From JAAFIP01 sp963775085 (GTDB lineage Bacteria; Pseudomonadota; Gammaproteobacteria; Burkholderiales; Burkholderiaceae_C), in assembly GCA_963775085.1 (NCBI GenBank), contig CAVZHO010000010.1, positions 1-64,000 of the forward strand: a DNA stretch of 64,000 bases, read 5' to 3'. The notes beneath the pieces were generated by a model, which was not told the DNA's origin, did not search any database, and was given only the letters and a program-made list of their open reading frames with translations. Shown here piece by piece: positions 1 to 8,279 of the stretch. Every line of letters begins with the position of its first letter. Position 1 is the stretch's first letter. The position numbers and the translations under genes were made by a program.

Positions 1-164
1 ATGTGCATATGACTTTTCTAAGTGTGCCGATATGGCTATGTTTTTGGATATTGTAGGGCGCTGCGCTGTAGGTCCAAGAGTGGGCCAAAAAGCGAACTCA
101 GACGGCTCTGCCCACATGTCCGAAAACGGCGAGTTTCCACGGATTAACGGCGTATCATGCTTCC

Positions 165-1721
165 ATGCCCGTTACCACCCAGCTCCCTTTTGACGATGCC
201 TGCTACCAAGCCCTGCTGGCCCACGACGCGCGCTTTGACGGCTGTTTTTTTACCGGGGTCACCTCTACCCGCATCTATTGCCGCCCGGTCTGCCGGGTGA
301 AAGCGCCCAAGCGGGAGAACTGCCGCTTTTTTGCGCATGCCGCGCAGGCCGAGAGTGCGGGCTTTCGGCCCTGCATGCGCTGTCGCCCCGAGCTGGCGCC
401 GCAGTCGCTGATCTGGTCTACCCAGGATGCCTCGCACACGCTGGCCTTGCAGGCCGCGCGGCTGTGGGATGACGCGGGACAGCTCCATATGCCCAGCGTG
501 GCCGATGTGGCGACGCGGCTGGGCGTGAGCGACCGGCATTTGCGGCGGATTTTTGAGGCGCACCTGGGCGTGTCGCCACTGCAATACCTGCAAACGCGCC
601 GACTGCTGTGCGCCAAGCAACTCCTGACCGACACCCGCATGAGTGTGGCCGAGGTCGCGCTGGCCAGTGGCTTTGCCAGCCTGCGGCGCTTTAACGCGGC
701 CTTTGTGCAGCATTACCGGCTAGCGCCCACGCAACTGCGCAAAGAAGGTGCGGTGGATGGCACACTGGCGGCACAACGCGGCAGCGTGAGCGTGCAACTG
801 GCCTACCGCCCACCGTATGACGTGGAGGCGATGCTGGGGTTTTGCCGCAAGCGGCAGCTGGATACTATTGAATGTATAGCTGCTAATGACCATACGACAG
901 GGACTATGCGCACATTTAGCATAAAAATTGCAGATACCACGCACGCGGGCTGGGTGCGCTACCAGTTTGATGCCGAACGCAGCAGGGTCCAGCTGGAAGT
1001 GAGCGACGGCCTGTGCAAAGTGCTGCCCACGGTGATCGCCCGCATGCGCGCGGCGCTGGATTTGGATGCCGATCCGGCGGTGATCAACGCGGTCCTGGGC
1101 ACGCACTTTAAAGGCAAGCACTTTCACGGCACGCATTTTCCGGGTATGGGTGCGCAGACTGCCGCGCAAGACATGTCGGGCATCCGCGTACCCGGCAGCC
1201 TGGACGGATTTGAGGTGGCCATCCGCGCCATCGTTGGCCAGCAGGTCACCGTAGCGGCGGGGCGCACACTCACGCAGCGCCTGGTCAACACCTTTGGGCT
1301 ACCGATCACCACGCCGTACCCAGAGCTCACCCGCCTGTTCCCCACTGCCCACGCCCTGGCGCAGGCCACGCCCAGCAGCTTGGGCGAGCTGGGCATCGTC
1401 AAGCAGCGCCAAGCGGCCATCATCGCGCTGGCGCAGGCGGTGGACAGCGGCGCGTTGAACTTGAACACCCCCGCCAACGCACTGGCCACCATCGAGCAGC
1501 TCAAGGCGTTGCCCGGCATTGGCGACTGGACGGCGCAGTACATCGCCATGCGCGCGCTGCGCTGGCCCGATGCCTTCCCGGCAGGCGATGTGGCGTTGCA
1601 CAATGCCCTGGACGTGCGCGCTGCCAAAAACCCGGCCAAAGCCGCCGAGGCCGCCTCGCAGGCCTGGCGACCCTGGCGCAGCTACGCCGTACTGCGTGCC
1701 TGGCAGAGTCTGCCGGGGTGA
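165..1721 (+). CDS. alkA: Ada-type sensor / AlkA 3-methyladenine DNA glycosylase fusion
   Basis: Cytoplasmic DNA alkylation repair and response protein of 518 aa. The N-terminal Ada zinc domain has Cys39, Cys43, Cys70 and Cys73, one residue off E. coli Ada C38/C42/C69/C72. An AraC-type HTH follows (about 85-195), then an AlkA N-terminal domain (about 205-320) and a HhH-GPD glycosylase domain. The hairpin motif LPGIGDWTAQYIAMRAL is followed by the expected catalytic Asp475. The O6-methylguanine transferase domain of Ada is missing here and is supplied by the next gene. A repeat (R1 copy 1) is read through in frame at about residues 233-254, between the HTH and AlkA parts. Family inference: methylated Ada domain activates transcription while the glycosylase removes alkylated bases. 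Confidence 0.93.
   Translation: MPVTTQLPFDDACYQALLAHDARFDGCFFTGVTSTRIYCRPVCRVKAPKRENCRFFAHAAQAESAGFRPCMRCRPELAPQSLIWSTQDASHTLALQAARLWDDAGQLHMPSVADVATRLGVSDRHLRRIFEAHLGVSPLQYLQTRRLLCAKQLLTDTRMSVAEVALASGFASLRRFNAAFVQHYRLAPTQLRKEGAVDGTLAAQRGSVSVQLAYRPPYDVEAMLGFCRKRQLDTIECIAANDHTTGTMRTFSIKIADTTHAGWVRYQFDAERSRVQLEVSDGLCKVLPTVIARMRAALDLDADPAVINAVLGTHFKGKHFHGTHFPGMGAQTAAQDMSGIRVPGSLDGFEVAIRAIVGQQVTVAAGRTLTQRLVNTFGLPITTPYPELTRLFPTAHALAQATPSSLGELGIVKQRQAAIIALAQAVDSGALNLNTPANALATIEQLKALPGIGDWTAQYIAMRALRWPDAFPAGDVALHNALDVRAAKNPAKAAEAASQAWRPWRSYAVLRAWQSLPG
861..926 (+). repeat. R1 palindromic repeat, copy 1 (inside alkA)
   Basis: R1 is defined here from all copies in the window: a GCTAT...ATAGCT hairpin, then a spacer like GCTTACGC, then a second small hairpin of the type GGGCTANAGCC or GGACTANAGGC, ending in ATTT. 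This copy has ATAGCTGCTAATGACC and ACAGGGACTATGCGC and is translated in frame within the glycosylase fusion. Confidence 0.75.
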
Positions 1722-1745
1722 ATGCATAAAACTTGCAACCACAAT

Positions 1746-1804
1746 ACACTATTATTTTTATAGCTACAAATGACCTATTGACAAGGACTAAAGGCTGATT
1801 TAAT
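1746..1804 (+). repeat. R1 palindromic repeat, copy 2 (intergenic)
   Basis: Lies between alkA and ogt. It contains TTTTTATAGCTACAAATGACC and then ACAAGGACTAAAGGCTGATTT, the two R1 hairpin blocks. It ends at the ogt start codon, so it forms the whole ogt leader. Confidence 0.8.
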
Positions 1805-1805
1805 C

Positions 1806-2324
1806 ATGAAAACTGCTACTTACCCCCTGTTGCACCGCACGCCCTCCCCGCTGGGCGACATCTTGCTGGCTGCCACCACTGAAGGCCTCTGCGGCCTGTG
1901 GTTTGACGGCCAAAAACACATGCCAGACATGACCGATTGGCAGCCAGGCCATAACGCCGTGATCGAGCGCGCCCGGCAGCAAATGCAGCAGTACTTTGCC
2001 AGGCAGCGCGATACCTTTGACCTGCCGCTCGACCTGAGCGCAGGCACCCCTTTTCAACAAGCCGTATGGCAGGCGCTGCTGGCCATACCCTGCGGCAGCC
2101 ACAGCAGCTACGGTGCCATCGCCCTACGCATCCGCAACCCCAAGGCGGTGCGCGCCGTCGGTGCAGCCGTGGGGCGCAACCCCATCAGCGTCATCGTGCC
2201 CTGCCACCGCGTGCTGGGAGCCAGCGGCGACCTGACTGGTTACGCGGGCGGGCTGGAGCGCAAAACTGCGCTGCTGGAACGGGAGGGAGTGCTAGCAGCC
2301 CCGCAGCAGGCTACTCTTGTGTAA
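1806..2324 (+). CDS. ogt: Methylated-DNA--[protein]-cysteine S-methyltransferase
   Basis: Suicide repair protein of 172 aa that moves the methyl group from O6-methylguanine or O4-methylthymine to its own cysteine. The active-site motif VPCHRV has Cys133, preceded by the family helix-turn-helix region with SSYGAIALRI and AVRAVGAAVGRNP. The length is usual for Ogt. It follows the Ada/AlkA fusion, so together the two genes carry every Ada and AlkA activity, split in an uncommon way. Co-transcription is plausible, but an R1 repeat fills the 85-bp gap. Confidence 0.95.
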   Translation: MKTATYPLLHRTPSPLGDILLAATTEGLCGLWFDGQKHMPDMTDWQPGHNAVIERARQQMQQYFARQRDTFDLPLDLSAGTPFQQAVWQALLAIPCGSHSSYGAIALRIRNPKAVRAVGAAVGRNPISVIVPCHRVLGASGDLTGYAGGLERKTALLEREGVLAAPQQATLV

Positions 2325-2328
2325 TATC

Positions 2329-2393
2329 CATCAAAATAAGCCGTAGTCCCTGTCTGCTGGACGTAAGTAGCTATAGTTTTAGCAGCATAATTC
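2329..2393 (-). repeat. R1 palindromic repeat, copy 3 (intergenic)
   Basis: On the minus strand it reads ACTATAGCTACTTACGTCC, then ACAGGGACTACGGCTTATTTT. It fills the gap between ogt and the EamA transporter gene. Confidence 0.8.
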
Positions 2394-2397
2394 AACC

Positions 2398-3277
2398 ATG
2401 AACTTCGCCATTGCCATTGACTTCATCCTGCTCGCTGCCATCTGGGGTGCATCCTTCCTGTTGATGAAGATGGGTGCCACCGAGTTTGGCCCGTTTGTCA
2501 CGGCATTTCTGCGGGTGTTTTTTGCGTCCCTGTTTTTACTGCCCCTGCTGGCGTGGCGCGGCCAGTTGCCCGATCTGCGTGCCAAACTCAAGCCCATCCT
2601 GGCCGTCGGCGTACTCAACAGCGGCCTGCCCTTTGCGCTGTTTGCCTTTGCCGTGCTGCACATCAGCACCGGGCTGACCTCCATACTGAACGCCACCGTG
2701 CCGCTCTGGGGCGCCGTGGTGGCCTGGCTCTGGCTGGGTGACAGGCTAACCGCCTCGCGCACGCTGGGCTTGGTGATCGGCTTCGTGGGCGTGGCGCTGC
2801 TGGCCTGGGACAAAGCCAGTTTCAAGGCTGGGGCGGCATTGCCGGGCTGGGCGGTACTGGCCTGTCTGGCGGCTACCTTGCTCTACGGCATAGCCGCCAG
2901 CTTTGCAAAAAAATACCTCGCTGGCATCCCTCCGCTGGCCAGTGCCACCGGCAGCCAGATCGGTGCGGCGATCGTACTGCTGGTTCCTGCTGCATTGACC
3001 ATTCCGGCCACTACTGCCCGTTGCACGCGCGTGGGTAGCTGTTGGATTACTGGCATTTTTCTGCACTGCCGTAGCCTACGTGCTGTACTTTCGCATCATC
3101 GAACGCGCGGGCCCCGCTCGTGCAGTGACGGTGACTTTCCTTATCCCCGTCTTTGGCGTGTCCTATGGCAGCCTGTTTTTAAGCGAGATCATCACCCTGC
3201 CCATGTTGCTGTGCGCAGCGGTGGTCGTGCTGGGCACCGCGCTGAGTGCAGGGGTGTTGAAGTTCGGCAAGCGTTAA
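2398..3277 (+). pseudogene. EamA/DMT-family transporter, frameshifted
   Basis: Inner-membrane drug/metabolite transporter with ten predicted membrane segments arranged as two EamA repeats. The first frame (from ATG 2398) gives about 200 good residues ending near ALTIPA; the reading then becomes arginine- and cysteine-rich nonsense. In the +1 frame the family sequence resumes as LPVARAWVAVGLLAFFC and continues through AVAYVLYFRIIERAGPARAV to GVLKFGKR and the stop at 3278. The switch is at about 3007-3014, consistent with one extra base. This may be real inactivation or a sequencing error. Substrate cannot be told. Confidence 0.85.
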
Positions 3278-3343
3278 CGCATTGGCCCGTCGGTTAAGAT
3301 ATTTCACATTGTGTTTTATTTACCCGCTACCAAGGAAGCCCTG

Positions 3344-4892
3344 ATGCGATATGCATTGACCGACTTCAAATCCGTGATTTTCACCAAATTAGCCCTGCTC
3401 CTGCCGGTAGCAGTCATATTGGTATCGTGTGGTGGTGGAGGCGGCACTAGCAATTCAACAACACCCCCCGTCCTTGCGTCCTCGTCATCGCTGGCCAAGC
3501 AGTGTGTTGCTCCCCGTGCGAGCACGGCTGACCGATCTGGCTCTCTGGATTCCGAAAAAGCCTGGATACGATCCTTCATGGACGAGACCTACCTATGGTA
3601 CAAAGATGTTCCCAACGTAAATCCCGCAGATTTCACCCTGGCCACCTACGGCAATAGTGTCTACGACACCGTCGATGCCTATTTCGAAGCACTGAAAACC
3701 AAAAACGTTACGGCTTCAGGTAAACCTGTAGACCAGTTCAGCTTCACCATTCCTACCGCTGAGTTACAAAATCTACAGTCGGGCATTTCATCGGGCTATG
3801 GTATTCGCTTTACCTTCATCAAAAATACCCCACCACGCATACTGCGCGTCCTCTACGTTGAGCCCGGTTCGCCCGCGCAACTGGCCGGGGTGTCGCGCGG
3901 CGATACGGTGCTGTCGATTGACGGGGTCGATATCAGTGACAACACCACGGCGGGCATCGCAAAATTAAACGAGGGCCTCAGCCCGGCCGTGGCCAGCAAA
4001 AGCACTGCGTTTGGCCTGCTGGCAACCAATGCCACTGCGCCCCGCATGGGGACCATCACGTCCTCGCAGACGGTTGCGGTGATTCCCGTACCCACCAGCA
4101 CCGTCGTCATGGATGGCACGCATACGGTAGGCTACCTGGTGCTCAACTCCTTCAGTATCAGCAGCGCAGAAAAGCAACTGGTGGATGCGGTAACGCAACT
4201 CAAAGCCGCAAAAGTCAACGAGCTGGTGCTCGATCTGCGTTACAACGGTGGCGGGTTTCTGGATATCTCCAATGAACTGGGCTGGATGATTGGCGATGCC
4301 ACACTGGCTGGCAAAACCTTTGAGAAAATCAGTTGCAATGACAAAAATCCTTTTGCCATCTGCAATACGGCCGATGTCTTTCAGCAGACCAGTTTGGGCT
4401 TTTCTCCGAGTCAACTGCCTGCTGGTCGATCTTTGCCCCAGTTAGGCCTCCAACGCGTCTTCGTGCTGACCAAAAGCAGCACTTGCTCAGCCAGCGAATC
4501 CATCATCAACGGCTTGTCGCCTTTCATGCAGGTCATCCGCATAGGCAGCACCACCTGCGGCAAGCCCTACGGCTTTTACTACACCGACAACTGCGCAACG
4601 TCTTACGCCGCCATGCAGTTCAAAGGCGAGAATGCGAATGGTTTTGGTGACTATGCCGATGGCTTTGCCCCGACCTGCCAGGTGGCCGATGACCTGAGCA
4701 AGCAGCGCGGTGACCCTGCTGAGTTGATGTTCAGCGGTGCACTCACGTACATCCGCACTGGAGCTTGCCCGGCAATGACCACAGGCACCCAAAAACCCTC
4801 GCTCGCCCAATCCACTGCATGGCGACTTCCCCGTCCTGCGCAGCAAGCATGAAGAAATCCGCTGGCTGGGCCGTCCATCGGGGCTGCAATAA
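3344..4892 (+). pseudogene. S41 (C-terminal processing) peptidase lipoprotein, with a 3' frameshift
   Basis: Probable lipid-anchored serine protease. ATG 3344 follows AAGGAA; a start at 3311 is possible but poorer. The signal peptide ends in the lipobox VSC (Cys29). A PDZ-like domain lies at about 145-230, then the S41 domain with DLRYNGGG (about 296-303), Ser382 in TCSASE and Lys407 in TCGKPYG. The 25-residue Ser-Lys spacing equals that of E. coli Tsp. As read the frame ends at 4852. Dropping one A from the run at 4791-4795 gives a further C-terminus with LHGDFPVLRSKHEEIRWLG and a stop at 4890-4892 that overlaps the next start codon (TAATG), so a one-base insertion is likely. The catalytic domain is intact either way. 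Confidence 0.85.
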
Positions 4893-5281
4893 TGCCCGCG
4901 TCCCTTTCAAAAATTAAAATTGCAACCCTCTGCTCCACCGTGTGGCTGGTTGTCGCCTGTCAAACCGCGCCTTCTGCGCCGCTACCGGCTCGCTTGGTGG
5001 CAGGCCAAACCCACGCGGCCTGCATTGCACAGATGCAAACTGCGGCTTCGCGGCCTGGTGGCAACCCCGTGGTCTTGACCCCAGCCGCTTTTGCCACCGA
5101 AGACCACCTGAGCATCGTTATCGCCGATCCCCTGGATGCCGCAGGCGTGCCCCGCAGTGGGCGCGTACGCGGCACGCCAGACAATTTCCGCCTGACTCTG
5201 GACAACGGCCGCTGCATCATGACGCGGGAACAGGACGGCGAGACCACACTGCTGGATACCTGCTCCTGCGTAGCCATGTAA
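4892..5281 (+). CDS. Small lipoprotein of unknown function
   Basis: 129 aa. The N-terminal hydrophobic stretch ends in WLVVAC, a plausible lipobox, so it is probably a periplasmic lipoprotein. The mature part has paired cysteines, including a C-terminal DTCSC, and no family I recognise. Its ATG shares one base with the stop of the frame-corrected S41 protease, which suggests translational coupling and a joint role, perhaps as partner or inhibitor. That role is only inferred from position. Confidence 0.75.
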   Translation: MPASLSKIKIATLCSTVWLVVACQTAPSAPLPARLVAGQTHAACIAQMQTAASRPGGNPVVLTPAAFATEDHLSIVIADPLDAAGVPRSGRVRGTPDNFRLTLDNGRCIMTREQDGETTLLDTCSCVAM

Positions 5282-5303
5282 TAAAGCCGACTGGAAACCG
5301 CTG

Positions 5304-6173
5304 CTATTTTTCAGTATGGGGACCTAGAGCTCTGCCAGAATCAGAAATGCTTGCGCTGGCGTGGCCGCGCCGGTAAATCACATGGTAGGTCAGCCCCACC
5401 AGCACGCTGCCGCCGACGAGATTGCCGACAATCACCGCCACCAGATTCTGCGCCATGCCACCCCAGGTGACCAGGGGCATGCCAGCTGGTATAGCGCCAA
5501 AATGCTGCACCAGCATGGCCAGGGGCATGAAGTACATGTTGGCGATGCTGTGTTCAAACCCAGCCGCCACAAAGGCGCTGATCGGTGGCACGATGGCCAG
5601 GATTTTGTCGGTCACGCTGCGCCCGCCCATGGCCATCCACACCGCCATACATACCAGCACATTGCACAGCACGCCACGAAAGAACGCCTGCCCTGACGAC
5701 AGGTTCTGCTTGGCCAGTGCCATCTTCACTACCTGCTGGCCCACCGCGCCGCCATTCATGTCGGTATGCCCGCTGGCAAACACCAGTACCGCCAGTCCGG
5801 CAGCACCGAAAAAATTGGCCAGGCACACCAGCGCCCAGTTGCGCAGCACCTGGCTGCTGGTGATCTGGCCATCTGCCCAGGCCATGGCCAGCAGGTTGTT
5901 GCCGGTAAACAGCTCGGCCCCAGCCACCACCACCAGCACCAGGCCGAGCGAAAATACCAGCCCTCCCAACACCGCACTGGCCGCAAAGCCCAGCGTAGGG
6001 TCAGATTTAATGAGGGTGAAAAACAGCGCCCCCAGCCCGATAAAAGCACCCGCCAGCAAGCCCAGCATCACCAAGGGCAGTGTCGGCATCTTCGCCTTGG
6101 TGACACCCACGGTTTCGATCCGCTTGGCAATTTCGCTGGGCGTGTAGGCATCCAGTCCGTACAGCTCTGACAT
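5304..6173 (-). CDS. Formate/nitrite transporter family channel
   Basis: Inner-membrane pentameric channel protein of 289 aa with six predicted membrane helices. The family signature FEHSIANMYFMP with its conserved pore histidine is present, as is AELFTGNNLLA. The cytoplasmic N-terminus (YTPSEIAKR) is typical of FocA/NirC/FdhC. The sequence does not separate formate from nitrite. GGGAG lies just upstream of ATG 6173. The leader contains a copy of the sequence found before the island integrase at 12.1 kb, so its promoter has probably been reshaped by integration events. Confidence 0.93.
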   Translation of the reverse strand: MSELYGLDAYTPSEIAKRIETVGVTKAKMPTLPLVMLGLLAGAFIGLGALFFTLIKSDPTLGFAASAVLGGLVFSLGLVLVVVAGAELFTGNNLLAMAWADGQITSSQVLRNWALVCLANFFGAAGLAVLVFASGHTDMNGGAVGQQVVKMALAKQNLSSGQAFFRGVLCNVLVCMAVWMAMGGRSVTDKILAIVPPISAFVAAGFEHSIANMYFMPLAMLVQHFGAIPAGMPLVTWGGMAQNLVAVIVGNLVGGSVLVGLTYHVIYRRGHASASISDSGRALGPHTEK

Positions 6174-6189
6174 GGGAGTCTCCCTTCAT

Positions 6190-6300
6190 GAATACCCCGT
6201 ACCCCCAAAGATACCCCTTGAAGGCACTGGCTGGCAATACCTCAAGCTGGGCGGCAAAAAACAAAAAAGCCCCGTAAACACAGGGCTTACGAGGCTTTTT
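6190..6300 (-). repeat. Degenerate copy of the integrase leader plus terminator, upstream of the FNT gene
   Basis: On the minus strand: hairpin, then GGTATTGCCAGCCAG, then GGGGTA/GGGGTAT iterations. The same order is found at 12107-12225 before the island integrase. The iterations resemble arm-type integrase sites. No integrase gene follows here; the FNT channel gene does. Probably the scar of an earlier integration. Confidence 0.7.
6263..6300 (-). terminator. Rho-independent terminator-like hairpin (left copy)
   Basis: AAAAAAGCCCCGTAA pairs with TTACGAGGCTTTTT (one mismatch) with T-runs on both strands. It is nearly identical to the hairpin at 12188-12225 downstream of tRNA-Asp. Confidence 0.75.
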
Positions 6301-6310
6301 GTGGACGGGA
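6301..6310. other. Candidate left attachment core
   Basis: GTGGACGGGA, matching the tRNA-Asp 3' segment. On the minus strand the rest of the tRNA end is missing and the terminator copy follows directly. Confidence 0.5.
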
Positions 6311-6613
6311 GCCTAACCATCCTTGGCAACCCGCATGAAATATAAGTTTTTTCAATTCACAAAATTCAAGTACCCTTAAAAGTACCCGCTCTAGGAATGA
6401 ACACCACCCACAGTGCGCTCAAGGCCGCTAGTGCATCAAGCAGCGCCCATGATTTATTTTCAAGCTGTGGCGTGGTAACCATGGTGGCAACCTTACTGTT
6501 AACCTTCCTCCAAAGGGAAAAAAATCTGTGCGTGCGGATGGGTGCGGTCTAGCCATTGCGGCGTGGCGCGACTTTTTACCCACCCTCCCCACTGGATAGC
6601 GCAGCAAGCAAGT
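6311..6613. other. Gene-free stretch at the left end of the island
   Basis: I see no convincing gene here on either strand. A small direct repeat, AGTACCC, occurs twice about 6370-6390. The stretch probably holds decayed island sequence. Confidence 0.5.
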
Positions 6614-6751
6614 TCATGGTGGTGGCGGCACGCTCAGGCCGTTGCCCCCATGGGACGGGCACACCTCGGGCGCAAAGCCAAAGCCCAGCAAAGCCATGCC
6701 CAGGTCAGGGCGTATCTGCTCGGGCTTGATGGACTGGTAATTGCTACACAT
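6614..6751 (-). pseudogene. N-terminal fragment of an SRAP/YedK (HMCES)-type peptidase
   Basis: 46 codons starting MCSNYQSIKPEQ. Met-Cys followed by SNYQ is the N-terminus of the SOS response-associated peptidase family, whose Cys2 makes a covalent link to abasic sites. The remaining 150-200 residues of the family are absent and the frame ends in a proline run. It is therefore a remnant, not a working gene. Confidence 0.6.
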
Positions 6752-6812
6752 AGGGGTGGCCAATTTTAGAGCGGCGTTTAAATTGGAGTGCAGGCAAGAC
6801 CCGTACCGTCCA

Positions 6813-7058
6813 TTACTCGCGCGTGCGCGCGTACAGTTCAGCATGGCTACCGACTTTGCTGCATAGCCTACAGGTTGAAGTCACCAAGGCAATGGCCCCC
6901 GAGGGTTCGCCGCCGCGTGTCCAGCGCCATGTAAACGCGCCGTTGTACTGCAACGGGCCACGCCGCGCCAAATCTCGCACGTCCAGGCTAGGCAATTGCC
7001 CCGATTGCGCCTTGTGTCCCGGCCTGCCAGCCCCATAGCGCGCGCCGCCCCTGGCCAT
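6813..7058 (-). pseudogene. Fragment of a small RGGARYGAGRP-type element protein
   Basis: 81-aa frame beginning ARGGARYGAGRPGHKA and continuing LDVRDLARRGPL and FTWRWTRGGEPSGAI. I recall short proteins with this opening and a FTWxWxRGGE core beside mobile elements of proteobacteria; their function is unknown. After SGAIALVTST the likeness is lost, so the gene is probably truncated or shifted. A 5' frame this regular is unlikely by chance. Confidence 0.45.
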
Positions 7059-7261
7059 TACGCCCGCCCGACAGAAAACGAAATCAATAGGCTAACTGGG
7101 TATTTCAAACTGCATAAATTCGCCAACTTTATCTCCTTGGTGTTTTTACCTTCGGATGACTTCAAATACTTCAAGCCCTTAACCTTGGTGCATTGCTGCG
7201 TAGTAGATGGTATTTCTAGATACGCACCGTCTGGCGGTGTAGTGGCAGCGCCAAACATCAC
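7058..7261 (-). CDS. Possible small island ORF, unknown
   Basis: 67 aa, starting MMFGAATTPPDGAYLE. Its ATG shares one base with the TGA of the upstream winged-helix gene (TGATG), which allows coupled translation. The first codons lie in the 16-bp inverted repeat arm at 7227-7242. The rest is A+T-richer and matches no family known to me. It may be spurious. Confidence 0.3.
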   Translation of the reverse strand: MMFGAATTPPDGAYLEIPSTTQQCTKVKGLKYLKSSEGKNTKEIKLANLCSLKYPVSLLISFSVGRA

Positions 7262-7347
7262 CGCATAGACCCGTGAGGCGGTGTAGTAGGCACAGGGCTT
7301 ACCCCGCCAGCCGGGGCTATGCGCACCTTCTCTACACCGCCAGACGG
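7227..7347. repeat. Exact 16-bp inverted repeat with an internal partial copy
   Basis: CCGTCTGGCGGTGTAG at 7227-7242 and its exact complement at 7332-7347, 89 bp apart. A further GGCGGTGTAGT occurs at about 7276. It spans the 3' end of the winged-helix gene. It could be a binding site for that protein, by analogy with iterons, or a recombination footprint. Confidence 0.6.
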
Positions 7348-7746
7348 GATAAGCGCTGCAATTTTGTATTGGCCTGTGCGGTAGCTGCGCGGGTCAATAT
7401 CCATGCCGTCTGAATTGTCCAGGCTGTACCAAGCCAATGCAAACCAAGCCGCCCGGTTAGGCCGCATACCCATGCGGGTTTCAATCAGCAGCGACTGCTC
7501 TTTAAGCTCTGCCAGCGCGCGCGACACCGTATCGTTGCTTTTCCAGCCCAATGGTTTGAGGTACTTGGCACACGCCACCAGCCGCCCGTTATTGCTGCCG
7601 GTGTACTGCCTGGCTATGTCGATCAATAAAGCCCGCGCTGGGTGACCTAAAGCCCGGTAGCTGGGGCTGTCGATCACCACATGGGGCAGAGCTACATACC
7701 TGTCCCCATCGCGCTTGCTTTTGCTACCCTTGTAGCTCTTTGCCAT
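7258..7746 (-). CDS. Winged-helix/replication-initiator-like island protein
   Basis: 162 aa. The core YVALPHVVIDSPSYRALG, HPARALLIDIARQY, GRLVACAKYL and KSNDTVSRALAELKEQSL matches small winged-helix proteins common in integrative islands and plasmids, where one wing helix reads as a DNA-binding fold. A role in replication or regulation of the element is inferred. The C-terminus is encoded by the inverted-repeat region, which looks recently rearranged. The start overlaps the end of the next gene upstream by 23 bp, so these genes are probably one transcript. Confidence 0.6.
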   Translation of the reverse strand: MAKSYKGSKSKRDGDRYVALPHVVIDSPSYRALGHPARALLIDIARQYTGSNNGRLVACAKYLKPLGWKSNDTVSRALAELKEQSLLIETRMGMRPNRAAWFALAWYSLDNSDGMDIDPRSYRTGQYKIAALIPSGGVEKVRIAPAGGVSPVPTTPPHGSMR

Positions 7747-7969
7747 CGCCCGCCCCCATCAACATAGCCAGATAGTCGCGCACCGCGTCGAGGTTAGCCA
7801 ATGGCTTAGCCAGCCCCAAGCGCATGGCGTAGTACAGCACTTGCCCACATACCGCAGGGTCAGCTTTCACCAAAGAATAGCCCAGCATGGCCAATTGGGC
7901 GGCTAGCGTGGCGTAGGCTTTGTACTCGCGCTGCGTAGTGGGCGTGTCTAGGTCGTTAGTCGGGTTCAT
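7724..7969 (-). CDS. Hypothetical island protein
   Basis: 81 aa, probably helical, mildly acidic, no known motif. ATG 7969 overlaps the stop of the upstream gene by 4 nt (ATGA), and its own end overlaps the winged-helix gene, so it belongs to a compact island operon. Function unknown. Confidence 0.6.
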   Translation of the reverse strand: MNPTNDLDTPTTQREYKAYATLAAQLAMLGYSLVKADPAVCGQVLYYAMRLGLAKPLANLDAVRDYLAMLMGAGDGKELQG

Positions 7970-8268
7970 GGCTTAGCCCCACTTTCCAAGACATACAGCC
8001 CGACGCGGTGTTTAACGCCCGATTCGGTTACGACGGTTTGCCACACAGTCGTTATCTTGTAGCCCAGCCTGTGCCGCAACTCATGCACACGCGGGCGCGG
8101 GTCGTAAATGTCTAGGTAGCGCATCGCCTCAAAGGTACTGACTGCAAAGCGCGATAACGCCGCTAGCAGCCTGTCCCGTTGCGCGGGCGCGTCTTGTCCG
8201 GTAAACTCTGCTGCGATTGCTTTCAGCGCTGCCTTTTTCTCGGAAGGGGTGGCGTTTTCTTTTTGCAT
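7966..8268 (-). CDS. HTH protein of the HTH_39 type
   Basis: 100 aa. The segment RDRLLAALSRFAVSTFEAMR, then DPRPRVHELRHRLGYKITT, then YVL is the pattern of small winged-helix proteins (HTH_39-like) found in prophages and islands. It probably binds DNA in regulation of the element. It is coupled by ATGA to the following gene. Confidence 0.6.
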   Translation of the reverse strand: MQKENATPSEKKAALKAIAAEFTGQDAPAQRDRLLAALSRFAVSTFEAMRYLDIYDPRPRVHELRHRLGYKITTVWQTVVTESGVKHRVGLYVLESGAKP

Positions 8269-8279
8269 GGCCTACTCCC

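Noticed and set aside
6542..6844. Small overlapping frames in the island's left end as intact genes
   Set aside because: Only the MCSNYQ part has family likeness, and it is truncated; the others look random.
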